Below, one piece after another: positions 1 to 8,802 of a DNA stretch of 40,991 bases. The stretch is from Pseudomonadota bacterium. Its GTDB lineage: Bacteria; Chloroflexota; UBA5177. The position numbers and the translations under genes were made by a program. How positions within the stretch are numbered: the stretch's first letter is position 1; every line of letters starts with the position of its first letter. The notes under the pieces were generated by a model. It was given only the letters and a program-made list of their open reading frames with translations, did no database searches and was not told the origin of the DNA. The DNA is taken from positions 1 to 40,991 of the forward strand of contig JAJPIP010000079.1 in NCBI GenBank assembly GCA_021324655.1, in the 5' to 3' direction.

Positions 1-41
1 AAAGGGATAGATCGGCTCCCAGGCTCTCCACACCAGGACAT

Positions 42-1187
42 TCACGAGCGGACACCCGCTTCTGGCAAGGCGGTGTAACCGTCATGACCGTGCCCCTGAG
101 GACCGGTGGGCCGGCACACGGAAGCGCCGTCGAGCGCCCACAGCAACTGCTGAGACATGCGCTCCAGGGAGAAGCACGGGACGGTGCGATCGCGACCGAA
201 AGCGCCAAGTCGTGTCCTCAACTCCTCGTCGGCGGCCAGGCGGATGATCGCGGCGGCGACGGCATCCGGATCGGGCCGGTTGACGAGCAACCCATTGGCT
301 TCATGCACGACCACGTCGGCGACGCCACCCGCATGCACGCCGATAACAGGTTTCCCGCGCGCCATCGCCTCGAGATAGACAATGCCGAGCCCTTCGCGCG
401 TGCTCGGCAGAACGAAAACGTCGCACGCGTCGTAGAGGCGATCGAGTTCGTCATCGCAGACGTTGCCCGCGAAGTGCACTTGGCGGGCGACTCCGAGCGT
501 GTGGGACAGCGCACGGAGCCGAGGCATGTCATCTCCATCCCCTACGATCGAGTACCTGAGGCCCGGTTCTGCCTGGCCGGCCCGCGCCATGGCTCGAATG
601 GTGACGTCGATGCCCTTGTATGAGTCGCCGGAATCGAGACGGGCCACGCTTAGCAGACGAACGTGTCGGTCGTCGCCACGCGTGCGTCGGGACTCCGATC
701 CAGCCCGCGCGTCAAAGCCATAGAAGAGAAGGTAGAGCTTGGCGCGTTTGACGCCCTGGACTCTCCGCAGCAGATCGGCAGTGGACTGACTCACCGCGAA
801 GACTCCGTGGCAAAGCTCGATGCCGGCCAGAACCAGCGGCGACAGGCGCTTCTCGACTTCCTTGCCGTGCGCCACGGCATATAGCCGCGTCCGGGGCGAG
901 ACCGCACGCAGGGTGAGCGCCAGAGGCGCGAAGTGGATGTGCCCGAGCACGATCACGTCGGGTCTCTCGGCCCGGGCCAGGGTGATCGCGTGGCGAACAA
1001 GGGCGCGCTGTCTGCGCTCAAACCCCCGGATCGGATGAGCTCCGGTCCCGTCATTCAGGCTCAGAACCCGAACTTGCCCGTCTTCACCCACGACCTGATG
1101 CGCTGCCCGAATCAGTTGCCGGTTGTAGCGTTGAATGCCGCCGTAGGAGGACACATCCCCGAACACCAGATGAATGGACCGCGTCAC
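42..1187 (-). CDS. GT4-family glycosyltransferase
   Basis: Predicted retaining glycosyltransferase of family 4 (GT-B fold), 381 aa, that would transfer a sugar from a nucleotide-sugar donor onto an exopolysaccharide precursor at the cytoplasmic face. The N-terminal Rossmann half starts with a Gly-rich segment (SSYGGIQRY, about residues 13-21) typical of the acceptor-binding loop. The C-terminal half has the GT4 signature STREGLGIVYLEAMARGKP (about residues 262-280), carrying the E-x7-E donor-binding motif. The start is GTG and overlaps the stop of the upstream asnB-like gene by 4 bp (GTGA), indicating translational coupling. It is the last visible gene of the minus-strand kinase-asnB-GT operon. 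Acceptor and donor sugars cannot be told from sequence. Family is clear, substrate unknown. Confidence 0.9.
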   Translation of the reverse strand: MTRSIHLVFGDVSSYGGIQRYNRQLIRAAHQVVGEDGQVRVLSLNDGTGAHPIRGFERRQRALVRHAITLARAERPDVIVLGHIHFAPLALTLRAVSPRTRLYAVAHGKEVEKRLSPLVLAGIELCHGVFAVSQSTADLLRRVQGVKRAKLYLLFYGFDARAGSESRRTRGDDRHVRLLSVARLDSGDSYKGIDVTIRAMARAGQAEPGLRYSIVGDGDDMPRLRALSHTLGVARQVHFAGNVCDDELDRLYDACDVFVLPSTREGLGIVYLEAMARGKPVIGVHAGGVADVVVHEANGLLVNRPDPDAVAAAIIRLAADEELRTRLGAFGRDRTVPCFSLERMSQQLLWALDGASVCRPTGPQGHGHDGYTALPEAGVRS

Positions 1188-3028
1188 GGCAGGCTCACAC
1201 CATGAGCGCTCAGCCAGCGACCCAGGACTGCCGGCGTCCAGAGCGCAGACCAGTGGATTCGCCCGGCATCAAAATCGCGCCGGATGGACGCCGCGTCACC
1301 TCCCGCGGTCAGAGCGAACTCGTCGAGAGCGATGCGCGTCCATTCGCTGAGTGGACCTCGTAGCCACTCCGCAAAAGGGAAGGAGAAGCCGCGCTTCGGA
1401 TGGTGCTGCGTCCCGATCGGGAAATAGATTTCTCGCGCGCCGAGGATCACGCTCTTCCGCCCATCCGACAGCAGCCGGCGCGCCCGCGCTGCCAACGTAA
1501 CCACGTCGTTATCCAGAAACGGCACCCGCACTTCCAGGGAGTGAGCCATGCTCATTGCGTCGGTGTCTCGCAGCAGCTGGTTGTGCATGTAGAGGCGCGA
1601 CTCCCACATCGAGGTCCGCTCGGCGGAGTCCAGGCCGTCGACTCCGAACGAGGCGACATAGTTCGCGAAATCGAAAGATGTATACCGCGGCGCTACCCGC
1701 TGCTGCTGTCCTGGCGAGATCACGCCTCGAACCGCCGCGTAGGCTCTCTCCGATGTCGCCGCGCCAGCGCTCCAGGACATCAGCTTTCGCGCGCGGTAGG
1801 GGAGCCGGGAGCGTCGCGCTAGAAGCGGCAGAAGTCGGCCATGGCCAGGCAGACGCGACAACGTGCGCTGCACCGACTGTACCCTCGGAACGAGACGGAA
1901 GCTTGGATAGCCGCCGAACAACTCATCGGCGCCGAGGCCGGAGAGAGCGACTGTCAAACCGGCCTCGCGCGCCGCTTTCGAGACAAAGTAACTGTTGACC
2001 GCATCCGCGCTTGGCTGGTCCATGGCCATGATGATGCTGTCCAGCCCGGCGGCGACATCGATCGCCCCGACCCGTGTCTCCACGTGCTGCAGACCAAAGC
2101 GCTGTGCGGCCGATCGCGCCGACGAGCTCTCGTCGTAGCCGGCTTCATCGAAGACGATGGAAACGGCGCGCAGGTCCTCGCCGCCGGATGCTCGCATCAG
2201 GGCGGCGATGGTGGTCGAATCGAGTCCCCCGCTCAGGAAGAGGCCAAGCGGAGCGTCACTGAACATGTGCCGTCCGACGGCGGCTTTCAGGCCGTTCCGG
2301 ACGGACTCGACCATCTCCTCGGCCGGCAGGGGTGGGGCGGACCGTAACTCCTCGGCATGGTCCCAATAGCGGTGGAAGGCGAGCCGGCCGGCTCGCCACT
2401 CACAATAGTGGGCGGGCGGCAATGAGGAGACACCCCGGACAGCGGTACGATCATCCGGCACCGATCCGAACGTCAGGTATCCACTTAGCGCAGTCGTGTC
2501 AGCGACCCGGCAGATCAAACCGGACGCCAGAATCGCGCGGATCTCCGAGCCGAAGAGAATCGTGTTGCCCGCCAGCGCGTAGTAGAGAGGTTTGATGCCC
2601 ATGCGGTCGCGTGCCAGCAAAAGGGCACGGTGCTCGGCATCCCAGAGGGCGAAGGCGAACATACCGTTGAAGCGCGTCACCGCCCGAGGACCCCACTCCA
2701 CCAGCGACCGGAGAACGACTTCGGTGTCGGTATCAGAGCGGAAACGGTGACCGCGGGACTCCAGCTCACGGCGCAGCTCAGGAAAGTTGTACACCTCGCC
2801 GTTGTAGGTCAGATGGAAGCGCCCGTCCTCGGTCGCCATCGGCATGCGGCCGGCCGGACTGAGGTCGAGAACGGCCAGGCGTCGGTTGCCGAGGACGCAC
2901 CTATGATCAGGAGCGACATAGAGCCCGCTGTCATCCGGACCACGGTGCCGGAGTGCGTCGCACATGAGCTCCACCGGTCCGGGAACGGCCGGTTCGTCCA
3001 CCGCGGCCATGCCGCAGATCCCGCACAC
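1184..3028 (-). CDS. asnB: Glutamine-hydrolysing asparagine synthetase / AsnB-type amidotransferase
   Basis: 614 aa, the usual length for AsnB. After the start (GTG) comes CGICG, whose Cys2 would be the class II glutaminase nucleophile once Met is removed. The N-terminal amidotransferase domain (about 1-210) contains LAVLDLSPAGRMPM and YNGEVYN-type ammonia-pocket motifs. The C-terminal synthetase domain carries the PP-loop SGGLDSTT for ATP/AMP binding. It converts aspartate to asparagine, or amidates another carboxylate. The gene lies 3 bp downstream of a polysaccharide tyrosine kinase and overlaps a glycosyltransferase by 4 bp. AsnB paralogs in such loci are generally thought to amidate uronic-acid or amino-acid substituents of polysaccharides. 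That role is inference; ordinary asparagine synthesis remains possible. Confidence 0.93.
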   Translation of the reverse strand: MCGICGMAAVDEPAVPGPVELMCDALRHRGPDDSGLYVAPDHRCVLGNRRLAVLDLSPAGRMPMATEDGRFHLTYNGEVYNFPELRRELESRGHRFRSDTDTEVVLRSLVEWGPRAVTRFNGMFAFALWDAEHRALLLARDRMGIKPLYYALAGNTILFGSEIRAILASGLICRVADTTALSGYLTFGSVPDDRTAVRGVSSLPPAHYCEWRAGRLAFHRYWDHAEELRSAPPLPAEEMVESVRNGLKAAVGRHMFSDAPLGLFLSGGLDSTTIAALMRASGGEDLRAVSIVFDEAGYDESSSARSAAQRFGLQHVETRVGAIDVAAGLDSIIMAMDQPSADAVNSYFVSKAAREAGLTVALSGLGADELFGGYPSFRLVPRVQSVQRTLSRLPGHGRLLPLLARRSRLPYRARKLMSWSAGAATSERAYAAVRGVISPGQQQRVAPRYTSFDFANYVASFGVDGLDSAERTSMWESRLYMHNQLLRDTDAMSMAHSLEVRVPFLDNDVVTLAARARRLLSDGRKSVILGAREIYFPIGTQHHPKRGFSFPFAEWLRGPLSEWTRIALDEFALTAGGDAASIRRDFDAGRIHWSALWTPAVLGRWLSAHGVSLP

Positions 3029-3031
3029 GGT

Positions 3032-4666
3032 TTAGCGGGTCACCGGCTCTTCAGTGTTGATCGCCCTCGCCGGCGCCGGCCGCTCCGCGACGTCGCGGTT
3101 ATCAGGATAACCGTCGTGGTGCCGATAACAGTACGAGTAGTAGCCCGGAGCATGCTTGTCCACGCGATTGATGACCGTCCCCAGGATGCGTCCCCCAACC
3201 GCCTCGACGACTGCCCGCGCGCGGACCAGATCACGGCGCGCGCTGCGGTGCGGATCGACGACCAGGACGACGGCGTCGGCAACGGTGGCCAGGAGCGCGG
3301 CGTCAGTGACGGTCAGCAGTGGGGGCGCATCAATGACCACCACGTCGGACTCCTCTCTCAGATGCCGCACCAGCGCATCCATTCGGGGCGACCCCAATAA
3401 GTCCGCGGGGCGTGGCGCCGCGGAGCCGGACGCCAGGAACTGCAAGGACGGCTCGCGTGTCGCTCGCAGTCCGTGACCGTTCAGTGGGGTCTCGCCGGTC
3501 AACAGATCGCTCAAGCCGTCCCCCTGGCCCACGCCGAACATGGTGTGTAGGGAGGGCCGGCGGAGATCGCCGTCGACCAATGTCGTGGTCCGCCCTGATT
3601 CCGCAAGCACCTGAGCGAGGTTCGCAGCGGTCGCGCTCTTTCCTTCCAACGGCAAGGCGCTGGTGACCACGATGACTCGTGGCCGACGATCGGCAGCCGA
3701 GAACAAGATATTGGTACGGATGATCCGATAGGCTTCCGCAGCCGGCGGCCGGTCCGCCGCAACCAATATCGCCCCGGCCCTGGCCGAATCAAACCGTTGC
3801 ACGGCCCCCAGAATGGGAGCGCCCACGATATCTGCGATCTCTTCGGCGGAACGCGGCGAGTCGTCGACGTAGTCGTACGCCAAGACGCCGCCGGCGCACA
3901 GCAGAAAAGCCACCAGAGCAGCCAGGAACCCGGTACGGGCCGGGTGGGGGCCGATCGGTGAAGTGGGTACCTGTGCCGGCGAAAATACTTTCACGGCGTT
4001 CAGCGCCGTGATCTTGCCGACGCGAAACTCCTGCTGTGCCGCCAGGAGCGTCTGGTAGATGCTCTGATAGGAGCTCAGCTGAGCTTTGAGATCGGCCAGC
4101 CCGGCCTGGCTTCCGGCGTACGATGCGATGCGCTGAGACACGGCCTGGATATTGGCCCGAGTCACGTTGATCTGGCGCTGAATGGACCGCGCGCCGCCAC
4201 GAAATCGTGCTCGCTGTATGGCGGTGATCCGCTTTATGAACGAACGAGCGGCCGTGTTGGCTGCCACGGCCGCTCGCACCGCGTCCGTATCCGTTACCGT
4301 GACCGTCAACAGTTGAGTTTGTTGTTGGGATGTGAGCGTCTGAGGTCCGATTACCTTGAGATCGTGAGCCTCGAGACGATACCCCGGATACCGCGTCGCC
4401 ATCGCATGGTCAACGACGCGCGCGATGATCGGTGCGGTGATCATCTGGCTGTACGTCGGGATGATCGCCTGGCTGGTGTAGACATCCGTGCTGCCGGGCA
4501 CCGCGGCGTCAGCCGCAGGCACCTGGACATACAAAACCACCGACGTCTGGTAGGTGTTGGGCTCGTGGGAGGCGTAAACGACCGCCAGAGTGCCGATCAC
4601 CACCGCAGGAAGCATGGCATACAGGAGCCAACGCCGGGCCTGATACGTCCAGAGCCGAATGTTCAA
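3032..4666 (-). CDS. Polysaccharide co-polymerase / BY-kinase fusion (Wzz-Wzc type tyrosine autokinase)
   Basis: 544 aa bacterial tyrosine kinase that would control chain length and export of exopolysaccharide at the membrane. TM1 is at about 13-32. An extracytoplasmic Wzz domain with a helical stretch (about 160-215) follows, then TM2 at about 246-264. The cytoplasmic kinase has Walker A (ALPLEGKS, 337-344), Walker A' (DGDLRRP, 365-371) and Walker B (VVIDAPP, 443-449). A tyrosine cluster at 509-520 (GYYSYCYRHHDGY) is the expected autophosphorylation tail. Unlike the split CapA/CapB form, membrane and kinase parts are fused. The start is TTG at 4666, with GGAG about 9 bp upstream. It is first in a three-gene operon with asnB and a GT4 gene, behind the promoter/operator at 4849-4899. 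Confidence 0.93.
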   Translation of the reverse strand: MNIRLWTYQARRWLLYAMLPAVVIGTLAVVYASHEPNTYQTSVVLYVQVPAADAAVPGSTDVYTSQAIIPTYSQMITAPIIARVVDHAMATRYPGYRLEAHDLKVIGPQTLTSQQQTQLLTVTVTDTDAVRAAVAANTAARSFIKRITAIQRARFRGGARSIQRQINVTRANIQAVSQRIASYAGSQAGLADLKAQLSSYQSIYQTLLAAQQEFRVGKITALNAVKVFSPAQVPTSPIGPHPARTGFLAALVAFLLCAGGVLAYDYVDDSPRSAEEIADIVGAPILGAVQRFDSARAGAILVAADRPPAAEAYRIIRTNILFSAADRRPRVIVVTSALPLEGKSATAANLAQVLAESGRTTTLVDGDLRRPSLHTMFGVGQGDGLSDLLTGETPLNGHGLRATREPSLQFLASGSAAPRPADLLGSPRMDALVRHLREESDVVVIDAPPLLTVTDAALLATVADAVVLVVDPHRSARRDLVRARAVVEAVGGRILGTVINRVDKHAPGYYSYCYRHHDGYPDNRDVAERPAPARAINTEEPVTR

Positions 4667-4848
4667 TCCAACACTCTCCTCACGACGCGCTCAATCTGAT
4701 CGCGTCCCGCTGTGTTCAGGACCGTAGCCGGTCCCTCGAGCTCGCCGACGATTGACGCTCGTGGAGCAACGCACGGCGACGCAGCGCCGGTGACGCGCCC
4801 CGTTCGCCGCTACCTCCCCACAACTCTGTGATGTGACCAGCGCCGCGA

Positions 4849-4870
4849 CGCATCTGACGCGTCAGTGGCG
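4849..4870. promoter_or_regulatory. 22-bp dyad, probable operator of the exopolysaccharide operon
   Basis: A perfect 12-bp palindrome CTGACGCGTCAG (4854-4865) is extended by outer matching CGC/GCG triplets at 4849-4851 and 4868-4870. It lies immediately downstream of the minus-strand -10 box, so it would cover the transcription start, a normal repressor position. No cognate regulator is identifiable in the window. Confidence 0.5.
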
Positions 4871-4899
4871 AGTCTAGCACGATCGACGCTCCACGTCAT
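4871..4899 (-). promoter_or_regulatory. Sigma-70-like promoter of the exopolysaccharide operon
   Basis: Read on the minus strand, ATGACG (4899-4894) and TAGACT (4876-4871) are separated by exactly 17 bp, matching housekeeping -35/-10 spacing. Predicted transcription begins near 4864, inside the dyad, and gives a leader of about 200 nt before the kinase start at 4666. I see no riboswitch in that leader. Confidence 0.45.
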
Positions 4900-4961
4900 C
4901 CTCCTTTCGGACCACGACGGCGGCTAGCATGAGACGCATCACCCTCGTGAAGGAGACAGGA

Positions 4962-5270
4962 ATGTATGCGCGCCTCACCTCATTCCAGCTGCCGCCGGAG
5001 CGCTTCCAGGACTTCCTCCACATCTATGAGCAGCAGTTTCTCCCCGCTGCCCGCTCCTCGTGGACCGGCTTCCGCGATGCCTATCTCCTGGGCGATGAGA
5101 GGGACGGGGATGCCGCCATCCTCCTTTTCTGGAACACCAGGGAGGATGTGCAGGCGATCGACGAGTCGGGAGAGTATGCGGAGCGGCTGCACCTGTTCGA
5201 GTCTCTGATCGACTTCCCGCCGGTCACCGACGACTACCAGGTCTTTCGTCATCCCGCCGAATCCGGGTAG
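4962..5270 (+). CDS. Small ABM-like (dimeric alpha/beta barrel) protein
   Basis: 102 aa. It resembles the antibiotic-biosynthesis-monooxygenase/ferredoxin-like fold family: an N-terminal strand (MYARLTSFQL), a helix over F-x-Y-x-Q, a central DAYLL strand, then an AAILLFWNTRE strand with a following helix. Such proteins act as small cofactor-poor oxygenases or heme- or ligand-binding proteins, so no reaction can be assigned. ATG at 4962 is preferred to the in-frame ATG at 4929 because GAAGGAGA sits 5 bp upstream of it. It is transcribed divergently from the exopolysaccharide operon and followed 55 bp later by another small gene with its own strong RBS. Confidence 0.7.
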   Translation: MYARLTSFQLPPERFQDFLHIYEQQFLPAARSSWTGFRDAYLLGDERDGDAAILLFWNTREDVQAIDESGEYAERLHLFESLIDFPPVTDDYQVFRHPAESG

Positions 5271-5325
5271 CAAGTTTTTCCGCCCCTCGCCGTCTTGCCA
5301 GTACAGATCCCGGAAGGAGACCGTC

Positions 5326-5652
5326 ATGAGACCGCAGGAGATCGAAGCGTGGATCGTTCGCCTGGGTGAGGATGTCGACGCGCGCCGGATCGACCGGCAC
5401 GGGCTACTGGAGGTGGTGAGCGCGCTCACGCTCATCGCCCAGGACGTCCGCCAGTCGACCGAGGGCTGGGCCATGGAGGAGCGGGCATTGGTCGCCACGG
5501 CCTTGATCGAGGCCGAGGAGTGCGCCCAGTGGCTGCAGTGGTATGGCTGGGTGGCGCCGGAAACGGAGATTCGCGAGAGGGCGCAACGCGCCCAGCGGGC
5601 AGCCGAGCGGGCCTGCCGGCTGGCCCGGACGGCGGAGGTGAGCGCGGCATAA
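5326..5652 (+). CDS. Hypothetical helical protein
   Basis: 108 aa, unrecognised. GGAAGGAGA is placed 6-8 bp before the ATG. The sequence looks almost wholly alpha-helical, with a tryptophan-bearing middle segment (ECAQWLQWYGW, about residues 65-75) and an Arg/Ala-rich C-terminal helix (RERAQRAQRAAERACRLAR). No signal peptide, membrane span or cysteine motif. It lies between the ABM-like gene and the cation exchanger in the same direction, so a short transcription unit is possible. Confidence 0.65.
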   Translation: MRPQEIEAWIVRLGEDVDARRIDRHGLLEVVSALTLIAQDVRQSTEGWAMEERALVATALIEAEECAQWLQWYGWVAPETEIRERAQRAQRAAERACRLARTAEVSAA

Positions 5653-5740
5653 TGGACAGCGGCCCCTCCGCAGTCACTCTGGGCCGCGGAGGTGGCGTTT
5701 GCTGGGGGGCCGCATTGCATTTAATGGAGAGCAGCGCGTC

Positions 5741-6868
5741 ATGGGCGCGCTCCTCTCCCTCGTCGTCCTCGCCCTGCTCTCCGGCTTCCTGAGCTGGCCG
5801 CTCCCCGTCCAGTTCTTCCTCTCGGTGGGCGCGGTCATCCCGCTGGCGGCCTTTATCGGCGCCGCCACGGAGTATCTGGCCGATCGCCTCGGCGGGAAAA
5901 TCGGCGGGCTGCTCAATGCCACCTTCGGGAATGCACCCGATCTGCTGGTCGGCTACTTCGGCGTCCAGAAGGGGCTGATCCCGCTGGTCAAGGCGACGAT
6001 CGTCGGCGCCCTCATCAGCAACTCGGCTCTCATCATGGGCCTATGTTATGTCGCGGCCGGTCTGCTCTATCGCGCGCCGCGCTTCGACGCACGCGAGGCC
6101 GGCCACCACAGCGTGCTCATGATGCTCACCGTGGCCGCCCTGGTCTTCCCGTCCGTCGGCGCGCTGGTTCTCTGCGGACCGGGCGCCTGCTCCGGCCCCG
6201 GTTCGCCGATCACCGACGTCAGCGCGGCGATCGCCGTGGTGTTGCTGCTGGCCTACATCGCCTACATCCTTTTCAGCATCTTCGGGCTGGAGTCGCTGCG
6301 CCACTTCTATCCGGGCCGCGATGCCTCGATGATCGAGGAACTGGGAGAGGCGGAAGAGACAGCTCCCTGGCCATGGCAGTTCAGTCTGCTCGTGCTCGTC
6401 CTGGCCACGGCCGCGCTGGTCCCGGTCACCGATATCCTCACGGGCACGGTGACGGCGGTGACTGGCGTGCTGCACTGGACGCAGGTGTTCGTCGGGATCG
6501 TCATCGTCGCCAATGCCGGAAACGTGGCGGAAGGGTACGCCGCCGTCCGGCTGGCGGTGCAGCGCGGGGGCGCGCCGGCCGGGTCGGGATCGGGGCTGGA
6601 TCTGTCGCTCGGCATCGCGTCGGCGTCATCCATCCAGATCGCCACCTTCGTCGCGCCCGTCATCGTCCTCTACAGCCTGACGACGCACCACATGTCGCTC
6701 GTCTTCAGCCCCGTCGAGCTGGTGATCCTCGCCCTGCTCGTGATCATCTTTGCCTACATCGGCCATGACGGCGAGAGCAACTGGCTGGAGGGCGTGGAGC
6801 TCATCGCCCTGTATGCCATGGCGGCGATCGTGTTCTACGCGTTCCCCGTCAGGGTGTTCGGGGCATAG
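5741..6868 (+). CDS. Ca2+/H+ antiporter (CaCA superfamily, CAX/ChaA type)
   Basis: 375 aa, eleven or so membrane spans. It would exchange cytoplasmic Ca2+ (or other divalent/monovalent cations) for protons. Both CAX repeats are visible. The first is [20 protein letters not shown], where Asp replaces the usual Glu of the N-A-x-E motif. The second is [15 protein letters not shown] followed by [14 protein letters not shown]. An acidic loop ([10 protein letters not shown]) lies between the halves. The ATG at 5741 has GGAGAG about 10 bp upstream and matches the family's N-terminal length. A TTG at 5699 with an excellent GGAGG (5688-5692) would add 14 residues and cannot be excluded. It converges on the unknown gene at 6895. 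Confidence 0.92.
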   Translation: MGALLSLVVLALLSGFLSWPLPVQFFLSVGAVIPLAAFIGAATEYLADRLGGKIGGLLNATFGNAPDLLVGYFGVQKGLIPLVKATIVGALISNSALIMGLCYVAAGLLYRAPRFDAREAGHHSVLMMLTVAALVFPSVGALVLCGPGACSGPGSPITDVSAAIAVVLLLAYIAYILFSIFGLESLRHFYPGRDASMIEELGEAEETAPWPWQFSLLVLVLATAALVPVTDILTGTVTAVTGVLHWTQVFVGIVIVANAGNVAEGYAAVRLAVQRGGAPAGSGSGLDLSLGIASASSIQIATFVAPVIVLYSLTTHHMSLVFSPVELVILALLVIIFAYIGHDGESNWLEGVELIALYAMAAIVFYAFPVRVFGA

Positions 6869-6894
6869 TGAACGGGGTCGCGGTCGGCGCGGCG

Positions 6895-7497
6895 CTAGCT
6901 GTGCTTCGCTTTAGACCTGTGCTTTTTCGTCAGCTGCGCGCGGTGCTTGACTCTCTGCCGCTCCGCCTTACCGAGTTTGTTGGCGAGATAGTGTAGGTAG
7001 CTGTCCATCCGGCGCAGCTTCGCGGCCGACCCTTGCATCTGGTGCACGGCAGTACCGGCATCGGCGCTATCGCCATTACTCGCATCCGTCTGGCAGGCCA
7101 CGGCGGCGCCGAGCATGTCGTGATAGAGGGCAAACAGATGGTGGTGCATGTGGCCGGCCGGCGTCCACCACTGGAAGGTATGCGGAACGCCGTCGGCGCG
7201 CGATTCCATCACCGAGAGCTCGGGGATGACCGATCCGCAGAGGTTGTTCAGCTTGCCGAGATTTGAGGTGCGGCCGGCCCTGGCGGCGACCGACGAGAAG
7301 TCGGACGCACTGCGATCAAGAACGGGCAGCAATTGGACGGCGTAGACCTCTTCGGTGTGGAGGACCGCGTTGACGTGGTGGGTCGGCGTGGTCTTATGTG
7401 CCGCCGCCTGGCCGGTGGTTTTCCCCATCATCATGTACACGACGACCACCGCCGCTACCACGAGGACCAGGACGATCAGCAGAGCGCGTCGGTTCAT
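6895..7497 (-). CDS. Membrane-anchored hypothetical protein
   Basis: 200 aa, unrecognised. An N-terminal NRR followed by a very hydrophobic stretch (about residues 5-24, ending YMMMGK) is a signal anchor or uncleaved signal. The remaining approximately 175 residues would face outside. The ectodomain has two cysteines (C87, C135) that could form a disulfide, a His-rich segment (GHMHHHLFALYHDML) that might bind metal, and a strongly basic Lys/Arg/His tail. The RBS is weak. It ends 26 bp from the cation exchanger (convergent). Expression and function unknown. Confidence 0.7.
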   Translation of the reverse strand: MNRRALLIVLVLVVAAVVVVYMMMGKTTGQAAAHKTTPTHHVNAVLHTEEVYAVQLLPVLDRSASDFSSVAARAGRTSNLGKLNNLCGSVIPELSVMESRADGVPHTFQWWTPAGHMHHHLFALYHDMLGAAVACQTDASNGDSADAGTAVHQMQGSAAKLRRMDSYLHYLANKLGKAERQRVKHRAQLTKKHRSKAKHS

Positions 7498-7903
7498 TTC
7501 ATCACGCTTTCAGAGGTGGCCGCGATCCCCGATTCCCGAGGACACGTTTTTGCATGCTGCACTATAGGCAGGTTGGCAGCAGATTGGCAAGCCCAAATAG
7601 GGAGGGAAGACCCTGTTCAGAGTGATGATTTTAGGCTAGATACCAGGGGCTGTCCGGTTGGTTGTACCGTGGCGCCAGTGCCCGCCGATACGCAGTCTCG
7701 CGCGCGGCGTAGGCGGCGAGCCAGGCGGCACCGCGGCGGCTGGGGCGTCGGGGCCGGCTGCTGACGACAAGGGCCGCGGATTGACGGCGCACGATGGGAT
7801 AGCAGCTCACGACGCACTGTAGCGGCTGGGCCGGCCCGCGGTCAACGCAGAGCGAGTGCGGTTGCCGGCAGGAACGCGGGGTCCGGACGACGAAGACGCC
7901 GAT
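7498..7903. other. 406-bp gap without a convincing gene
   Basis: This stretch separates the anchored hypothetical gene from the CxxC protein. The 66-codon minus-strand frame at 7617-7817 lacks an RBS and has arginine/proline-rich shadow-like composition, so I do not call it. The part near 7500-7640 is less GC-rich than its surroundings and probably holds the promoter of the 6895-7497 gene. No hairpin, tRNA or repeat is evident. Confidence 0.5.
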
Positions 7904-8326
7904 TCAGGGCCTATAGAGCGACGATCGCTCGATGGCCGTGGCCCGGTCCTCCAGGAGGCCGGCCTGGGTGCGCAGGCGCCCGGCAACCTCGTCCGGGGTA
8001 CCACGGGCTCTGCGGGGGTCCATGGTGGCGCGGCACACCGGGCACAGGTCGTCCAGGCGTGCCCGAATGTCCTCGACACGCGCCCTCCCTCCGTCGAGAG
8101 CGGATGCCAGCCCACGCAGCTGCTCGGCCTGGGTGCGTAGCGCCTCCGGATCATCCGAGGTGGGAGGTTCGGAGAGGCTCCCGCCGAGAAGGATGCCGCA
8201 GGTCGGACAGCCCGACGTGGAGTAGACATACTCCTCGCCGCGATCGACATCGTCCCCCGCCTCGCCGGCGGGTACCGCGCGCTGCGCCTCGACACGCATC
8301 GCCTCCACCGGATTGCCGTTCATCAC
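7904..8326 (-). CDS. Hypothetical protein with two CPxC knuckles
   Basis: 140 aa, unrecognised. Two cysteine pairs are visible: CPTCG at about residues 40-44 and CPVCR at about 95-99. They are separated by a helical segment of about 50 residues with heptad-like hydrophobics (LRTQAEQLRGLASAL...). This could be a four-cysteine zinc site built from distant knuckles, or a Rad50-hook-like helix-CxxC-helix in which each pair dimerises. The start overlaps the stop of the PRC-barrel gene by 4 bp (ATGA), so the two products are probably made together. No signal or membrane segment. Function not assigned. Confidence 0.7.
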   Translation of the reverse strand: MMNGNPVEAMRVEAQRAVPAGEAGDDVDRGEEYVYSTSGCPTCGILLGGSLSEPPTSDDPEALRTQAEQLRGLASALDGGRARVEDIRARLDDLCPVCRATMDPRRARGTPDEVAGRLRTQAGLLEDRATAIERSSLYRP

Positions 8327-8802
8327 GCTTGTCCGGACGGAGAGACGAGAAGCATGTGCGCGCCGGCCGAGAGCACCTGGTCGGGGCTCAACTCGTGCTC
8401 ACCCTGCGCCAGGTCCTCGGCCAGATTGTTGACGATGCCATAGCCGTCGATCTCCCAGGTGTCGGTATTGACGTCGATATCGGCGAGCTTGCCGAGGACA
8501 TCGCCGCCCTCCGTCATCGCCTTCTGGTCGAGCAGGCGGTTGAAGGTGGGGAGTGTTAGGTAGTTGGCCGCGTCCTCCTGGGGCAGCAGGACGGCGTCCC
8601 GGCGCGCGGTCATGCCGTTCTCACTGATCCCTTCGATATCGCCGGCCGCCAGGACATACATTTCGACGTTTTCCAGCCGGTTCACCTGGACCGCCACCAC
8701 ACGGCGCTCGTCGGTGTCGAGAATCAGGTCCGCGACCGTGCCGGTGACCTCCTCTCCACCGGCGGGCCGGACCTGCAAGCCTTTGATCGCTGATGCTTTC
8801 AT
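8323..8802 (-). CDS. PRC-barrel domain protein
   Basis: 159 aa. The N-terminal half (MKASAIKGLQVRP, then GTVADLILDTDERRVVAVQV) matches the PRC-barrel pattern of a short beta barrel with a conserved G-x-V-x-D-(L/I)-(I/L)-x-D core. A second weaker copy (GKLADIDVNTDTWEIDGYGI) occupies the C-terminal half. PRC-barrels occur in RimM and photosynthetic reaction-centre H subunits and in many small stress-related adaptor proteins, where they mediate protein or RNA contacts. GGAGGCGAGAGG precedes the ATG. It is translationally coupled to the CxxC protein and lies 76 bp downstream of the DUF1440-like gene in the same direction. Confidence 0.85.
   Translation of the reverse strand: MKASAIKGLQVRPAGGEEVTGTVADLILDTDERRVVAVQVNRLENVEMYVLAAGDIEGISENGMTARRDAVLLPQEDAANYLTLPTFNRLLDQKAMTEGGDVLGKLADIDVNTDTWEIDGYGIVNNLAEDLAQGEHELSPDQVLSAGAHMLLVSPSGQA

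Noticed and set aside
7617-7817. 66-codon minus-strand frame in the 406-bp gap
   Set aside because: No RBS, Arg/Pro/Ser-rich shadow composition, no conserved motif.
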